From assembly GCA_937922925.1 (NCBI GenBank), contig CALAKU010000059.1, positions 1 to 41,342 of the forward strand: a DNA stretch of 41,342 bases, given 5' to 3'. A program made the position numbers and the translations under genes. The notes under the pieces were generated by a model. It was not told the origin of the DNA. It worked only from the letters and a program-made list of their open reading frames with translations, and ran no database searches. Shown here piece after piece: positions 14,747 to 23,537 of the stretch (positions within the stretch are counted from its first letter, which is position 1; each line of letters starts with the position of its first letter). This DNA comes from an uncultured Arenicella sp. GTDB taxonomy: Bacteria; Pseudomonadota; Gammaproteobacteria; Arenicellales; Arenicellaceae.

Positions 14747-16252
14747 ATGTCGTCAAAAATGGTTTTCAGTTCTTTTCGAGATAACTTTCTCGGAAGTTCA
14801 GCCGATTGGTATAAAAACACCATCATCGCTTTTTTAATTATTAACCCGATTTTGTGGTTCTCAGGGCTTCATTTCTTGACCGGTTGGGTTCTGGTGTTGG
14901 AATTCATCTTCACTTTGGCTATGGCGCTTAAATGCTATCCGTTACAACCGGGCGGGCTCCTGGCTTTGCAGGCTGTGATTATCGGCATGGCGTCACCTGA
15001 ATCGGTGTATCACGAAATCGAAGCCAATCTTAAAGTGATCTTGCTGTTGGTGTTTATGGTTGCGGGGATTCACTACATGCGTGAATTGCTGCTGTACACC
15101 TTCACCAAAATTTTGATCAAAATCAAAAACAAAGTGTTCTTGTCGTTTTTGTTCTCTATCTCAGGGGCGGTGCTGTCCGCGTTCTTAGATGCGCTTACTG
15201 TAACCGCGGTATTGATCAGCGTGGGCGTGGGTTTTTATGGGGTCTACCATCGTGTGGCGTCGGGTAAGTCGTTTCACGATGATCACGATCATTCTGGCGA
15301 CGAACATGTGCATGAATATAAGCGCGAATACCTTGATCAATTTAGAGCCTTTCTGCGTAGTTTGATTATGCACGGCGCAGTTGGCACGGCCTTAGGCGGC
15401 GTCTGCACGGTGGTCGGCGAGCCTCAAAACTTATTGATTGCCGAAAAAGCCGGTTGGGAATTCATTGAATTTTTCTTGCGTATGGCACCGGTCACGATGC
15501 CGGTGTTAGCCGCAGGCTTGCTAACCTGTATGTTGCTGGAAGTGGTCGGCAAGTTTGGTTATGGCGGAAAGCTGCCAGACGAAGTGCGGTCGGTCTTGGA
15601 AGACTTCGATGCCGAACAAGAAGCGAAACTGGACGGCCGTGACAAAGCGAAATTAGTGGTTCAAGCTACTGTCGGTCTGATCTTAGTTTTATCTTTGGCC
15701 TTTCATGTTGCCGAGGTCGGCTTAATCGGCCTGATGATCATTGTGCTTCTCACTGCGTTTAACGGCATTACTGAAGAAGGCGAGATTGGCCATGCTTTTG
15801 AGGAGGCGCTGCCCTTCACCGCACTACTGGTTGTATTCTTCGCGGTTGTCGCTGTAATCCATCAGCAACACCTATTTCAACCGGTGACGGATTTCGTGTT
15901 TAGCATGTCAATTGAATCTCAACCCCTCGTGATGTTCGCGGCAAATGGCATCTTGTCTATGATCAGCGATAACGTGTTTGTTGCAACGGTCTACATCAAT
16001 GAGATGGTCACAGCACTCAATAATGGCACCATCACTCGTGAGCATTTTGATGTGATGGCGATTGCGATTAACACCGGCACTAACTTACCCAGTGTCGCCA
16101 CACCAAATGGTCAAGCCGCGTTTCTGTTCTTGTTAACCTCGGCTTTGGCACCCTTAATTCGTTTGTCTTATATGAAGATGGTGGTTATGGCCTTACCGTA
16201 TACGATTGTTTTATCAATCGTCGGCGGCATTGCGATTTGGGTTAACTTTTAA
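14747..16252 (+). CDS. nhaB: Na+/H+ antiporter NhaB
   Basis: The 501-aa inner-membrane antiporter exchanges internal Na+ for external H+. Long stretches match E. coli Nha[12 protein letters not shown] near the start, [20 protein letters not shown] (51-70), SAFLDALTV with the essential aspartate at 148, [17 protein letters not shown], and [20 protein letters not shown] near the end. E. coli NhaB is 513 aa, so this one has a slightly shorter C-terminus. A cytoplasmic loop at 177-189 carries five histidines among acidic residues, richer than in E. coli. I chose the ATG at 14747 (AGAGGAA before it) over 14717, which has no homologous sequence. It stands alone and ends at a strong terminator. Confidence 0.97.
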   Translation: MSSKMVFSSFRDNFLGSSADWYKNTIIAFLIINPILWFSGLHFLTGWVLVLEFIFTLAMALKCYPLQPGGLLALQAVIIGMASPESVYHEIEANLKVILLLVFMVAGIHYMRELLLYTFTKILIKIKNKVFLSFLFSISGAVLSAFLDALTVTAVLISVGVGFYGVYHRVASGKSFHDDHDHSGDEHVHEYKREYLDQFRAFLRSLIMHGAVGTALGGVCTVVGEPQNLLIAEKAGWEFIEFFLRMAPVTMPVLAAGLLTCMLLEVVGKFGYGGKLPDEVRSVLEDFDAEQEAKLDGRDKAKLVVQATVGLILVLSLAFHVAEVGLIGLMIIVLLTAFNGITEEGEIGHAFEEALPFTALLVVFFAVVAVIHQQHLFQPVTDFVFSMSIESQPLVMFAANGILSMISDNVFVATVYINEMVTALNNGTITREHFDVMAIAINTGTNLPSVATPNGQAAFLFLLTSALAPLIRLSYMKMVVMALPYTIVLSIVGGIAIWVNF

Positions 16253-16280
16253 GCCTAAGCCTCGCAAAGCGTAAGCCATA

Positions 16281-16310
16281 AAAAAACCCAGCCGCTGAGC
16301 TGGGTTTTTT
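16281..16310. terminator. Bidirectional intrinsic terminator
   Basis: AAACCCAGC (16284-16292) pairs with GCTGGGTTT (16299-16307) around CGCTGA. The stem is extended by an A6 on the left and T6 on the right, so it can end nhaB on the plus strand and the pentapeptide gene on the minus strand. Confidence 0.9.
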
Positions 16311-16375
16311 GTTTCGAATCGAACTCTTTATTTACAAACGCTAACTTATTTACAAGCGCTAATTTATTCCTAGTG

Positions 16376-17377
16376 TTAACTAAAAAGGCGGGAAAAGAAA
16401 CTCTTCTTCTTGGCTTCTTTTTCGATGGTTTGAGCATGCGAAACCGAAATTTTATTGCGCCGATAATGCTCTTGATCCCATGTTGTTTTATCTGAGAACT
16501 TTAAATCTGGGAACTCGCTGAGCGCGAATTTTTTATTTAGACCTGTCGCGATCAGGTTAGCCGCCTTAACGTTAGCCTGAGTAAATTGGCTGCCCGAAAC
16601 AAACGCCGACGAAAGATTGCACGCCTCAAGGCTCGAATGACTGAGGTCAGCACGGCTCAAGCGACTATTTGATAAATTTGCACCGTTAAAATCCGCGTTG
16701 CTAAGCTGAGCCCCTGCCATAATGCTTGACCGCAAATTAGCGGTTTCAAAATTGCTTTCGCGCAAATCGGCCTGGCTTAAATCGGCGCTAAACAAACTGG
16801 CAGATTTTAGATCGGCATTGCGCAGTTTGGCATTACGCAAACGCGCTGCTCCCAGATCGGTTGATCGCAAATTCGCCCCATTTAGATTCACGCTTTGCAA
16901 CTTAGCACCAAAGAGTTTGGCGCCTACAAATTTCGCATGGCTTAAATTCGCCTTAGCGAACATTGCTCCGGTCAAGATGGCCTCGCTAAAGTCAGCTTCG
17001 GTCAAGTCGCAATCACTGAAGTCAACGCCGACGAGGTTTGCCTTGGTAAATACGCATTGAGAAAGAGTCGATGAGGTTAAATCGGCGGCGGAAACAATGG
17101 CGTCTCGAAAATCAGCGCCAGATGCATCGACATGCGATAAAGTCGCCCCTGTTAATCTGGCACCTGCCAATTTGGCTTTGTATAAATCCGCACCGGAAAG
17201 ATTAGCACCAGAGAGATCCGCTTCGCTCAGGTCGGCACCAGACAAATCAGCCCCGGCTAGATTCGCACCACGTAATTTCGCTTGAGAAAGCTGCGCGCCC
17301 GCTAAATCGCTGCCCATCAAACTATAGCCTGATAGATCGTAACCGGACAATTTTTTTACCGAATTGGCCTTACTCAT
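16376..17377 (-). CDS. Pentapeptide-repeat protein
   Basis: The 333-aa protein is made of about 50 tandem pentapeptides of the A(D/N)LxX type from residue 10 to 280 (for example GANLAGADLSGADLSEADLS), which fold as a right-handed quadrilateral beta-helix. There is no signal peptide or membrane segment. The C-terminal 50 residues are outside the repeat, charged, and end in KSFFSRLFS. Some pentapeptide proteins mimic DNA and protect gyrase (Qnr, MfpA); others have no known role. Here neither context nor sequence supports a specific function. It is a single-gene minus-strand unit. The strong codon repetition creates long antisense frames that are not genes. Confidence 0.88.
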   Translation of the reverse strand: MSKANSVKKLSGYDLSGYSLMGSDLAGAQLSQAKLRGANLAGADLSGADLSEADLSGANLSGADLYKAKLAGARLTGATLSHVDASGADFRDAIVSAADLTSSTLSQCVFTKANLVGVDFSDCDLTEADFSEAILTGAMFAKANLSHAKFVGAKLFGAKLQSVNLNGANLRSTDLGAARLRNAKLRNADLKSASLFSADLSQADLRESNFETANLRSSIMAGAQLSNADFNGANLSNSRLSRADLSHSSLEACNLSSAFVSGSQFTQANVKAANLIATGLNKKFALSEFPDLKFSDKTTWDQEHYRRNKISVSHAQTIEKEAKKKSFFSRLFS

Positions 17378-17526
17378 GATTACCGAGAATGATTTCTTTG
17401 CAAAATTTTGGCGTTCAGCAAACGCCTGAGTCGTAAGCGAGAGAAGAAAGACTGCCTTGGCGGTATTGGCGGTATCAAGGACAGCTCAATAGTGGGCTTC
17501 GTCTCGAGTCTATTAATTACAGTCTT

Positions 17527-18267
17527 CTAGACCGATTGTGTGTTTCGTTTGTTTAGCTTCGACCAAACACACTCCCCGCCGACCTCTTCGTCTAGTCTAG
17601 CCAGCCATTCTACATGATTCTGTGTCTCAAGCGAGCTCACATGCGCCGTCGGAAGATCCAATTGTGACAAATCGACCTTAGTGGACGCCACGCCTGCATG
17701 TTGAGCACTGCTTTGGGCTTCCAGAGATAAGCTTGACTGACCTCCGGTCATGACCAAATAAACATCGGCAAGAATTTCGGCGTCAAGCAATGCACCGTGT
17801 AACTCGCGATGACTATTGTTTATCTCGAAGCGCTTACACAATGAATCTAAGTCGTTACGTTGGCCGGGGAACTGCTTTCGAGCTTGCAGGAGAGTGTCGT
17901 GTACCCCGCAAATCTCATCAATTGCGGGAAGGCTTTGCTCAAGTTTGGCAAATTCCGCATCTAAGAACCCGACGTCAAAAGCCGCATTGTGAATGACGAG
18001 TTCCGCACCTTGTAAATACTCTAGCAAGGAGTCAAAAATATCCTTAAATCTGGGCTTATCTGCCAAAAATTCATTGGTAATTCCGTGAACTTCAATGGCT
18101 CCCTGATCGATCTCTCGATCCGGGTTTAAGTATTGATGAAAATTATTACCGGTTAGCTTGCGGTTCACCATCTCGACGCACCCTATTTCGATGATTCGAT
18201 GGCCCTGTCGATGCTCCAAACCGGTGGTTTCAGTATCCAAAATTATTTGCCGTTGGTAGTCACTCAT
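17527..18267 (-). CDS. dnaQ: DNA polymerase III epsilon subunit (3'-5' proofreading exonuclease)
   Basis: The 246-aa product has the DEDDh exonuclease motifs: ILDTETTGLE near the start (Exo I), HNAAFDVGFLDAEF (Exo II) and HGALLDAEILADVYLVMTGGQ (Exo III, with the catalytic His and Asp). It proofreads the replicative polymerase. The C-terminal tail after about residue 180 should bind the alpha subunit. The length is close to E. coli DnaQ (243 aa). The ATG at 18267 shares one base with the rnhA stop (TGATG); a TTG just upstream is an unlikely alternative. Methyltransferase, rnhA and dnaQ form one overlapping operon, an order common in gammaproteobacteria. Confidence 0.96.
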   Translation of the reverse strand: MSDYQRQIILDTETTGLEHRQGHRIIEIGCVEMVNRKLTGNNFHQYLNPDREIDQGAIEVHGITNEFLADKPRFKDIFDSLLEYLQGAELVIHNAAFDVGFLDAEFAKLEQSLPAIDEICGVHDTLLQARKQFPGQRNDLDSLCKRFEINNSHRELHGALLDAEILADVYLVMTGGQSSLSLEAQSSAQHAGVASTKVDLSQLDLPTAHVSSLETQNHVEWLARLDEEVGGECVWSKLNKRNTQSV

Positions 18268-18710
18268 CAATTATCACTCATCTCATCTATTCCGCGATTT
18301 GCCAATTGATCGGCAAGTTCATTGCCTGCATTGCCAGCATGGCCTTTAACCCAGACCCAGTTTATCGAGTGGCGTTGCGCTTGTTGATCAAGTTCTTGCC
18401 ATAAGTCTGCATTCTTGACTGGCTTTTTGGCGGCTGTCTTCCAGCCACGTTTTTTCCAGTTTGTTATCCATTCAGTGATGCCTTGGCGTACATATTGAGA
18501 ATCGGTGTACAGAGTAATATCGCAGCCACGTTTGAGTGCTTTTAGGCCTTCGATTGCGGCCTGCAATTCCATACGATTATTGGTGGTGTTTTCAGCCCCG
18601 CCAAACAATTCTTTTTGGGTATCACCGTACATTAAAACGGCGCCCCATCCGCCAGGGCCGGGATTACCTCGGCATGCGCCGTCGGTATAAATACTAAGGT
18701 CAGTGGTCAC
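18267..18710 (-). CDS. rnhA: Ribonuclease HI
   Basis: The 147-aa enzyme degrades the RNA strand of RNA-DNA hybrids. It has [17 protein letters not shown] (first catalytic Asp), [13 protein letters not shown] (Glu), [12 protein letters not shown] (Asp) and the C-terminal [16 protein letters not shown] segment (His loop and last Asp). The length is near the 155 aa of E. coli RNase HI. It overlaps the methyltransferase by 4 bp and dnaQ by 1 bp, so it is translationally coupled on both sides. Confidence 0.97.
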   Translation of the reverse strand: MTTDLSIYTDGACRGNPGPGGWGAVLMYGDTQKELFGGAENTTNNRMELQAAIEGLKALKRGCDITLYTDSQYVRQGITEWITNWKKRGWKTAAKKPVKNADLWQELDQQAQRHSINWVWVKGHAGNAGNELADQLANRGIDEMSDN

Positions 18711-19435
18711 TTGCTTGATTTGGAGTGCCGGGCTGTCGCCGCAACTAGTTTGGGTTTGGCGCGTTTTAATATAGGCTTGCCAATAAAGGTATTACCAGCA
18801 ACACGCTTCTTGGCACAAATCATATAGGCACCCCCAGTCATCGGCAACCAACGATTTCCTACGGGTTCCAAAAAGGCAAGGCTTCGACGAACTCGATCGC
18901 GCTTACTTAACGGTGCGTAATGGAAAATGGAACTTGCGGTCACTTCAAAACCCAGTAACTGTAGCCAATCAACGACACGACGAACCGTATAATAACGCCC
19001 CGGCGGTGCGGCATTTTTTGACAACAAACGCTGCATGCCTAACAGGCTCAACGGGTTAAACCCGGTGAGCAAAATGTGCCCATCAGGTTGAAGTACTCGC
19101 AAAGCTTCGCGTAGGACCTGATGCGGCAAGTCATGGATTTCAATGACGTGAGGCAACAGGACTGTCGAAAACGTGTCTACATCAAACGGTAGAAACGCGG
19201 GATCAGCAACTAAATCGCCTTTTTGGTCGAATTGGCTCTGCCCATCATCTATCCATTCACATCGTGAGCGTACGACCTGAGGCAGGTCTAACTCGTCGAC
19301 AACCTGGGCATCCAGCATATCGCCTATCTGAAGCACGCTTGGCCCGATTGCCTGACGCAAGCCCTGCTGCAAAAAGGTACGCTCAGCCGCGAAGTAAGGC
19401 CCGGCATATTCTGACGTTTGCCAGCTTATTTTCAT
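18707..19435 (-). CDS. Class I SAM-dependent methyltransferase (YafS-like)
   Basis: The 242-aa protein has a degenerate SAM-binding motif ([11 protein letters not shown]), then [49 protein letters not shown] split over residues 81-130. That is the typical order of motif II (aspartate-rich loop), motif III and post-motif helices in Methyltransf_11 proteins. The neighbour order methyltransferase-rnhA-dnaQ with mltD divergent matches the E. coli yafS/rnhA/dnaQ/mltD neighbourhood, though gloB is missing from between. The substrate is unknown. The glycine-rich motif I is weak (QIGD rather than DxGxGxG). Confidence 0.85.
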   Translation of the reverse strand: MKISWQTSEYAGPYFAAERTFLQQGLRQAIGPSVLQIGDMLDAQVVDELDLPQVVRSRCEWIDDGQSQFDQKGDLVADPAFLPFDVDTFSTVLLPHVIEIHDLPHQVLREALRVLQPDGHILLTGFNPLSLLGMQRLLSKNAAPPGRYYTVRRVVDWLQLLGFEVTASSIFHYAPLSKRDRVRRSLAFLEPVGNRWLPMTGGAYMICAKKRVAGNTFIGKPILKRAKPKLVAATARHSKSSK

Positions 19436-19536
19436 CCAAAACCGCAGGATAATTAGATTGGTTATAAAGTCTTATATTACATGATTTTACCTAGCTGCTC
19501 ATTGACGATAAATGACAGCATCATTACTATGCGCGC

Positions 19537-21099
19537 ATGAACCTGAAACTCATTTTGCTCGCAGTTTGCGTGGCCTTTTTAAGCGCATGCAGCAACCGGC
19601 AAGCGCCTGACATCGACTCACCAAAGTCGAGCCGCTCTGAGGAGCTGTCACAACACAAAGCCGATGAACTTGAACAAAATGACGTAAGCTTGAACAGCCC
19701 TGAGCGGGTAGACAGCCCTGAGCGAGTAAACAGCCCTGAGCCGATAAACAGCCCTGAGCTAATAGACGAACTCGAGCAAGATCAAAGCAGCAAAGAAACG
19801 GCTAAACAAGGTGAGGTAAAAAAACTCATTCTAAGGCCCAATACGCAACAACCTACCGACACTGACGTTCAAGGCGAGCAAATTCAAAGCCAAAAAAGCC
19901 TCACCACCATCGCTCAGCCAGAAACCGTGTTTGACCGTCTGAGAACTGGCTTTGCCTTACCCGAGCTCGATTCGATTTATGTTGACGATTACCTGCGCTG
20001 GAAAACTGGGCATCCCACTTATTTGGCGAATCTGTTCAAAAGAGCACAGCCCTTTTTGCCGCATTTAGTTAAGGAAGTACAAGCGCGCGGCATGCCAATG
20101 GAAATCGTTTTGTTACCCGCGGTAGAGAGCGCGTTCAAACCGCGCGCGATTTCCCGATCAAAGGCCGCCGGCTTGTGGCAATTTATACCCTCGACAGGCC
20201 GTAGTTTTGGCTTGGAACAGAATTGGTGGTACGACGGGCGACGCGATGCCTTGCGTGCAACCACCGCAGCTCTGGACTATTTGGCTCAGCTAAATGCCAT
20301 GTTTGATGGTGATTGGTGGCTAACATTAGCCGCCTATAATGCCGGCCCCGGAACGGTGAAACGTGCCATCAAGAGTAATCGCCGCAAAGGTAAACCACTT
20401 AAGTATCAAGACTTGTCGCTGCGTTCTGAAACACGGCGATATGTACCTAAGCTCATTGCTCTGCGTGAGATTATTAGATCGCCAGAAAAGTTTGGCGTTG
20501 AACTGCCGGATATTCGTCTTGACGCCGCGTTTGTTGCAATACCCATTAATCATCAGATTGATCTGCGTAAGTTTGCCGAGGCCAGCCAAACCGATCTTGA
20601 CGAGCTTAGACATCTAAACGCGAGTTTCAAACGTTGGTCGACGCCACCTACCGGCGAGTACACATTACTGGTGCCACTACCACACCGTATCCCCCTAGAG
20701 CGTCTGACCGAGATAGCACTCACGGAATCCGGCGTTGAATTTATACCCGTCGTTGTGGAGCGTGGTGATAGCTTGAGTACCTTGGCGGAGCAATACAAAG
20801 CGTCAGTTGCGTCGATTCGCCAAGCGAATAATATGACTGGGTCAGCGCTTCGTGCTGGGCAAACTCTATTAATACCTGTCGTTGATGGTGTCGCCACCTC
20901 AACCTCATCAACACAGAGCTCAGCAAATTCAAACGCCAGCCTAAGTAACAAAGTGATTCACACTGTGAAACGAGGCGATACTCTGTGGTCGATTTCAAGA
21001 AAATATAAGGTAGGTGTTAGCCAGCTTGCGGAATGGAATCAATTAGCCATTGGCCAAATTTTACGACTTAACCAACAGTTGCTGGTATTGCTCAAGTAA
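19537..21099 (+). CDS. mltD: Membrane-bound lytic murein transglycosylase D
   Basis: The 520-aa lipoprotein (lipobox L-S-A-C, Cys18) cleaves peptidoglycan glycan strands. Residues about 50-75 hold four copies of an S-P-E-x-(V/I)-(D/N) hexapeptide inside a low-complexity acidic linker. The SLT domain (about 175-290) has catalytic Glu197 in LLPAVESAFKP, KAAGLWQFIPSTGR, and AAYNAGPGTV. Two LysM domains follow: VVVERGDSLSTLAEQY and HTVKRGDTLWSISRKY. E. coli MltD has two LysM domains and 452 aa; the extra length here is the linker. It is divergent from the methyltransferase operon. No clear ribosome site precedes the ATG. Confidence 0.95.
   Translation: MNLKLILLAVCVAFLSACSNRQAPDIDSPKSSRSEELSQHKADELEQNDVSLNSPERVDSPERVNSPEPINSPELIDELEQDQSSKETAKQGEVKKLILRPNTQQPTDTDVQGEQIQSQKSLTTIAQPETVFDRLRTGFALPELDSIYVDDYLRWKTGHPTYLANLFKRAQPFLPHLVKEVQARGMPMEIVLLPAVESAFKPRAISRSKAAGLWQFIPSTGRSFGLEQNWWYDGRRDALRATTAALDYLAQLNAMFDGDWWLTLAAYNAGPGTVKRAIKSNRRKGKPLKYQDLSLRSETRRYVPKLIALREIIRSPEKFGVELPDIRLDAAFVAIPINHQIDLRKFAEASQTDLDELRHLNASFKRWSTPPTGEYTLLVPLPHRIPLERLTEIALTESGVEFIPVVVERGDSLSTLAEQYKASVASIRQANNMTGSALRAGQTLLIPVVDGVATSTSSTQSSANSNASLSNKVIHTVKRGDTLWSISRKYKVGVSQLAEWNQLAIGQILRLNQQLLVLLK
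19693..19764 (+). repeat. Four 18-bp tandem repeats inside mltD
   Basis: The unit AACAGCCCTGAGCGGGTAG-like is repeated four times with period 18 from 19693, AACAGCCCTGAG being almost invariant. It encodes the hexapeptide repeats of the MltD linker. In-frame length changes here would alter only the linker. Confidence 0.85.
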
Positions 21100-21125
21100 A
21101 AATCTTGTCAGACTTGCTCTACTAT

Positions 21126-21159
21126 TTATTCGGATAGGCGACTTATTCAGATAGGCGTC
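21126..21159. repeat. 17-bp tandem duplication at the rimI 3' end
   Basis: TTATTCGGATAGGCGAC (21126-21142) and TTATTCAGATAGGCGTC (21143-21159) differ at two bases. The boundary falls on the rimI stop codon (TTA at 21143-21145), so the last codons and the stop are repeated just beyond the gene. Confidence 0.75.
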
Positions 21160-21598
21160 GGCACATAATCGACGCGTCTTCACGTTCTGCATCTTTGCTC
21201 AGCGCTTGATAGTAACGCTTGCGAACATAAATGCGCTCGAAGCCCCAGCGCTCATAAAGTTGCTGAGCGACCGCATTACTCACTCGCACTTCCAAAAATA
21301 TGGCCGACACGTCTTGGCTTTGGGCAAAATCGAAAACGTCTTGCATCAGATAATGACTATTGCCTTTACCCTGGTGAGGTTGGGCGACGACGATATTAAG
21401 CACGTGCAATTCATCAGCTACATCACAAACAATGGAATAGCCGATAATTTGATCGCTCTGCTCTAGCACCCGACAGCGATGCTCTCGATTTAAGGATTCT
21501 TCGAAGGAGAGCCGCGACCACGGGCTTAGTTGAGCGTTTCGCTCGATACCCATCACGGCATTGAGATCTTGCGAGCGCATAAAACGCAATTGCGCCAT
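21143..21598 (-). CDS. rimI: Ribosomal protein S18 alanine N-acetyltransferase
   Basis: The 151-aa GNAT enzyme acetylates the N-terminal alanine of ribosomal protein S18. It has the RimI hallmarks: NAQLSPWSRLSFEESL near residues 21-36, VADELHVLNIVVAQPHQGKGNSHYL split around 60-84 (acetyl-CoA binding, motif A), and FLEVRVSNAVAQQLYERWGF near 100-119. AAAGG sits 6 bp before the ATG. It follows the UDG-like gene by 9 bp, the place where rimI sits behind holD in E. coli. Confidence 0.95.
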   Translation of the reverse strand: MAQLRFMRSQDLNAVMGIERNAQLSPWSRLSFEESLNREHRCRVLEQSDQIIGYSIVCDVADELHVLNIVVAQPHQGKGNSHYLMQDVFDFAQSQDVSAIFLEVRVSNAVAQQLYERWGFERIYVRKRYYQALSKDAEREDASIMCRRLSE

Positions 21599-21607
21599 AG
21601 AAAACCT

Positions 21608-22468
21608 TTAGATGTTGGCCGGCTGCGAACGAAGGGCGATCTTCAGAGACTCCCAAAGCCTCGCTTTGAGGGCCGTATTTTGCAACACCTCAGGTAAGGA
21701 ATAAGTCGAGATCAATGGAATCGTTAATGGCAGATACATGTTCTGCGCTGTTTCCAATTGAGCCAGTGAATCATTGCTTCTCAGCAGTGTTTGCGATGCA
21801 AATTCACCAAAACAAACAATGAAACTTGGGCGAAGCAAGGTAATTTCATCTCGAAGTAAGTCTTGGCAGCGACTCACAATACTAAGATCGTCGGACGGTG
21901 CGCACTTAAAAATGCTGCTTAGATAAATGTCATCTGGCGCGAGTTGCAATGCGCGCAATATAGAATCAAATAGTTGACGATTTCGGCCTGTTAGTAATTT
22001 TTGCTCGGCCACTGAAGCCGCACTCGGCGCGTCAACCACAAAGAGCCATCGCCCGCTTTTATTACCTTCATGCAACACATTGGATTGATGCTGGCATACG
22101 GGGCAGTCAGTCTGCTCAAACCGGGCCTCGAGACTCTCCCACGTGAGTGGCTCAGGAGCTTGCTCTGAGGCAGAGCCATTTGATAGCGACGCATGAGGTG
22201 CTGTCGAAACTGGCGAGGCCTTGGGGTTGTTTCCAACCTTTCGTTCTCCGCTCTCGCTATCACCGCTATCACTGGCTTCCTGACTCGCTTTTTGACTGGT
22301 CTCAGGGCGATCAATAGTGTCTTGCTGACCGGTGGTCTGCTGCGGCTCTGGCTCTTCGTCCGAGCCAGATCGCGATTCAAGCGCCGAATCTTGATTGTCT
22401 ATCTTGCCCACACGAAAATCATCGCGCATGCGCCAATGAGTCAGTTCTAAAGCAGAATAAATATCCAT
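21608..22468 (-). CDS. UDG-superfamily-like protein at the holD position
   Basis: This 286-aa protein has a short N-terminal helix (MDIYSALELTHW), a disordered acidic linker (about 25-105) and a C-terminal uracil-DNA-glycosylase-like domain. Family-4 UDG features are seen: C-P-V-C near residue 124, YLSSIFKCAP (191), a further Cys at about 203, then LRPSFIVCFGEFASQTLL (residue numbers count from the TTG at 22474, two codons upstream of the ATG used). The four cysteines are spaced like the [4Fe-4S] ligands, but the catalytic GEAPG motif is VDAPS here, so glycosylase activity is doubtful. E. coli holD (Pol III psi) also lies directly before rimI and has a UDG-like fold, and pseudomonads have a long cryptic psi. 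A psi-like role is thus plausible. I chose the ATG at 22468 over the TTG. Confidence 0.65.
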   Translation of the reverse strand: MDIYSALELTHWRMRDDFRVGKIDNQDSALESRSGSDEEPEPQQTTGQQDTIDRPETSQKASQEASDSGDSESGERKVGNNPKASPVSTAPHASLSNGSASEQAPEPLTWESLEARFEQTDCPVCQHQSNVLHEGNKSGRWLFVVDAPSAASVAEQKLLTGRNRQLFDSILRALQLAPDDIYLSSIFKCAPSDDLSIVSRCQDLLRDEITLLRPSFIVCFGEFASQTLLRSNDSLAQLETAQNMYLPLTIPLISTYSLPEVLQNTALKARLWESLKIALRSQPANI

Positions 22469-22525
22469 TATCAATGCACGTTAGCTCGCAAACATAGATT
22501 AATCATCTCAAAACCAATCGGCAAT

Positions 22526-23023
22526 TCAAAACAATAAAACAATCGGCGTTAATAAAATCAAACCAATTAGCCCGAATAAAAACACAATTGACAGCACCAA
22601 GAACACCGGGCTAATTAACAGCCCAATACCCTTGATAGCATCAAAAACGGTCTCCAAACCATCATGCTGACGAAACTGTTGAACGGTCGCCGCAAGGCCA
22701 CGCAAGCCATTAGGCTGGCTGACACTTATTTCGCCCAAATTGGCCAAGGCACCGTCTTGATCTTTCATTAGGTCGGCCGCCAAATCGGGGGCGTCGCACA
22801 ACTGCCCAAGCACATACCAAATAAAAACCCATACCAACAAAGGAAGCCCGATTGTGAGCCCCACAAAAACATTCCACCAAACGCTGTGCTCCGCCGAAAT
22901 CAACTTAAATGCCAGAACGGCAACACAAACAACGGCCAGCAACAAAAACCAAGCAAGTTTTTTCTGGATTGATTGAGCGATGTCGGCAACTTGCTCAAAT
23001 AAGTTGGCTAATCGTTCTAACAT
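22526..23023 (-). CDS. Hypothetical membrane protein, 3-4 helices
   Basis: I do not recognise this 165-aa protein. It has an amphipathic N-terminus (LERLANLFEQVADIAQSIQKK), two adjacent hydrophobic segments (LAWFLLLAVVCVAVLAF and VFVGLTIGLPLLVWVFIWYVL), a soluble middle of about 55 residues, and a hydrophobic C-terminal hairpin that ends the protein (LVLSIVFLFGLIGLILLTP). I chose the ATG at 23023 because the longer frame to 23062 would overlap the upstream ArsC-like gene. It lies 17 bp behind that gene and may be cotranscribed. No ribosome site stands out. Confidence 0.65.
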   Translation of the reverse strand: MLERLANLFEQVADIAQSIQKKLAWFLLLAVVCVAVLAFKLISAEHSVWWNVFVGLTIGLPLLVWVFIWYVLGQLCDAPDLAADLMKDQDGALANLGEISVSQPNGLRGLAATVQQFRQHDGLETVFDAIKGIGLLISPVFLVLSIVFLFGLIGLILLTPIVLLF

Positions 23024-23040
23024 GGTAGTCGTTGTGCTAA

Positions 23041-23391
23041 TTAAGTAAGCGCCGTTTGCCAAAGCTCTTCTTTGAAACCAACTAAACCAGTGTCGGCAAA
23101 CAATAAGAACGGGCGTTTAACCAGCATACCATTATCCGATAGCAAGGCGAGCGCATCGGCCTCACTCATGCTCGGCAATTTGTCTTTCAGATTAAGTTCG
23201 CGATAAACACCACCAGAGGTATTAAATAATTTGCGAATTTGCCCATCATAGGCAGCCAACATCGTCTTTAGCTCGACTAAATCTGGCGCCTGCTCTGCAA
23301 TATTAATCATTTGCGGTTTTTGACCTAGCGCATCCAAAAATTTAATCGCTTTGCGGCAACTGCTACAGTTCGGATAGTAATAGAGTTTCAT
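23041..23391 (-). CDS. ArsC/Spx-family thioredoxin-fold protein
   Basis: The 116-aa protein begins KLYYYPNCSSCRKAIKFL with a C-x-x-C at Cys9 and Cys12, then shows the ArsC-family LFNTSGGVYREL and the cis-proline motif near NGMLVKRPFLLF. The size and C-x-x-C place it with Spx/YffB-like proteins rather than with single-cysteine arsenate reductases (no ars genes nearby). The substrate is unknown; a glutathione- or stress-linked reductase role would fit the family. Confidence 0.85.
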   Translation of the reverse strand: MKLYYYPNCSSCRKAIKFLDALGQKPQMINIAEQAPDLVELKTMLAAYDGQIRKLFNTSGGVYRELNLKDKLPSMSEADALALLSDNGMLVKRPFLLFADTGLVGFKEELWQTALT

Positions 23392-23487
23392 GTCTTGGCC
23401 GGAAAATAGGTAGTGCGTTAACAGATAAGGTATTCGCTATTAGAGCGATTATAGCGCTCTAACATTCACCGATGATTTTTTTAGGAC

Positions 23488-23515
23488 AAAAAAAAGCCCG
23501 GCTGATTACCGGGCT
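23488..23515 (-). terminator. Intrinsic terminator of the carbonic anhydrase gene
   Basis: AGCCCGG (23495-23501) pairs with CCGGGCT (23509-23515) around a 7-nt loop. The A8 run at 23488-23495 becomes a U-tract on the minus strand, 22 bp after the stop codon at 23538. Confidence 0.88.
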
Positions 23516-23537
23516 CTTCGCGCAGATTAATGCCGTT

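Noticed and set aside
16722-17285. Plus-strand frames opposite the pentapeptide-repeat gene
   Set aside because: They are antisense to the repeated codons and show the low-complexity composition expected from that.
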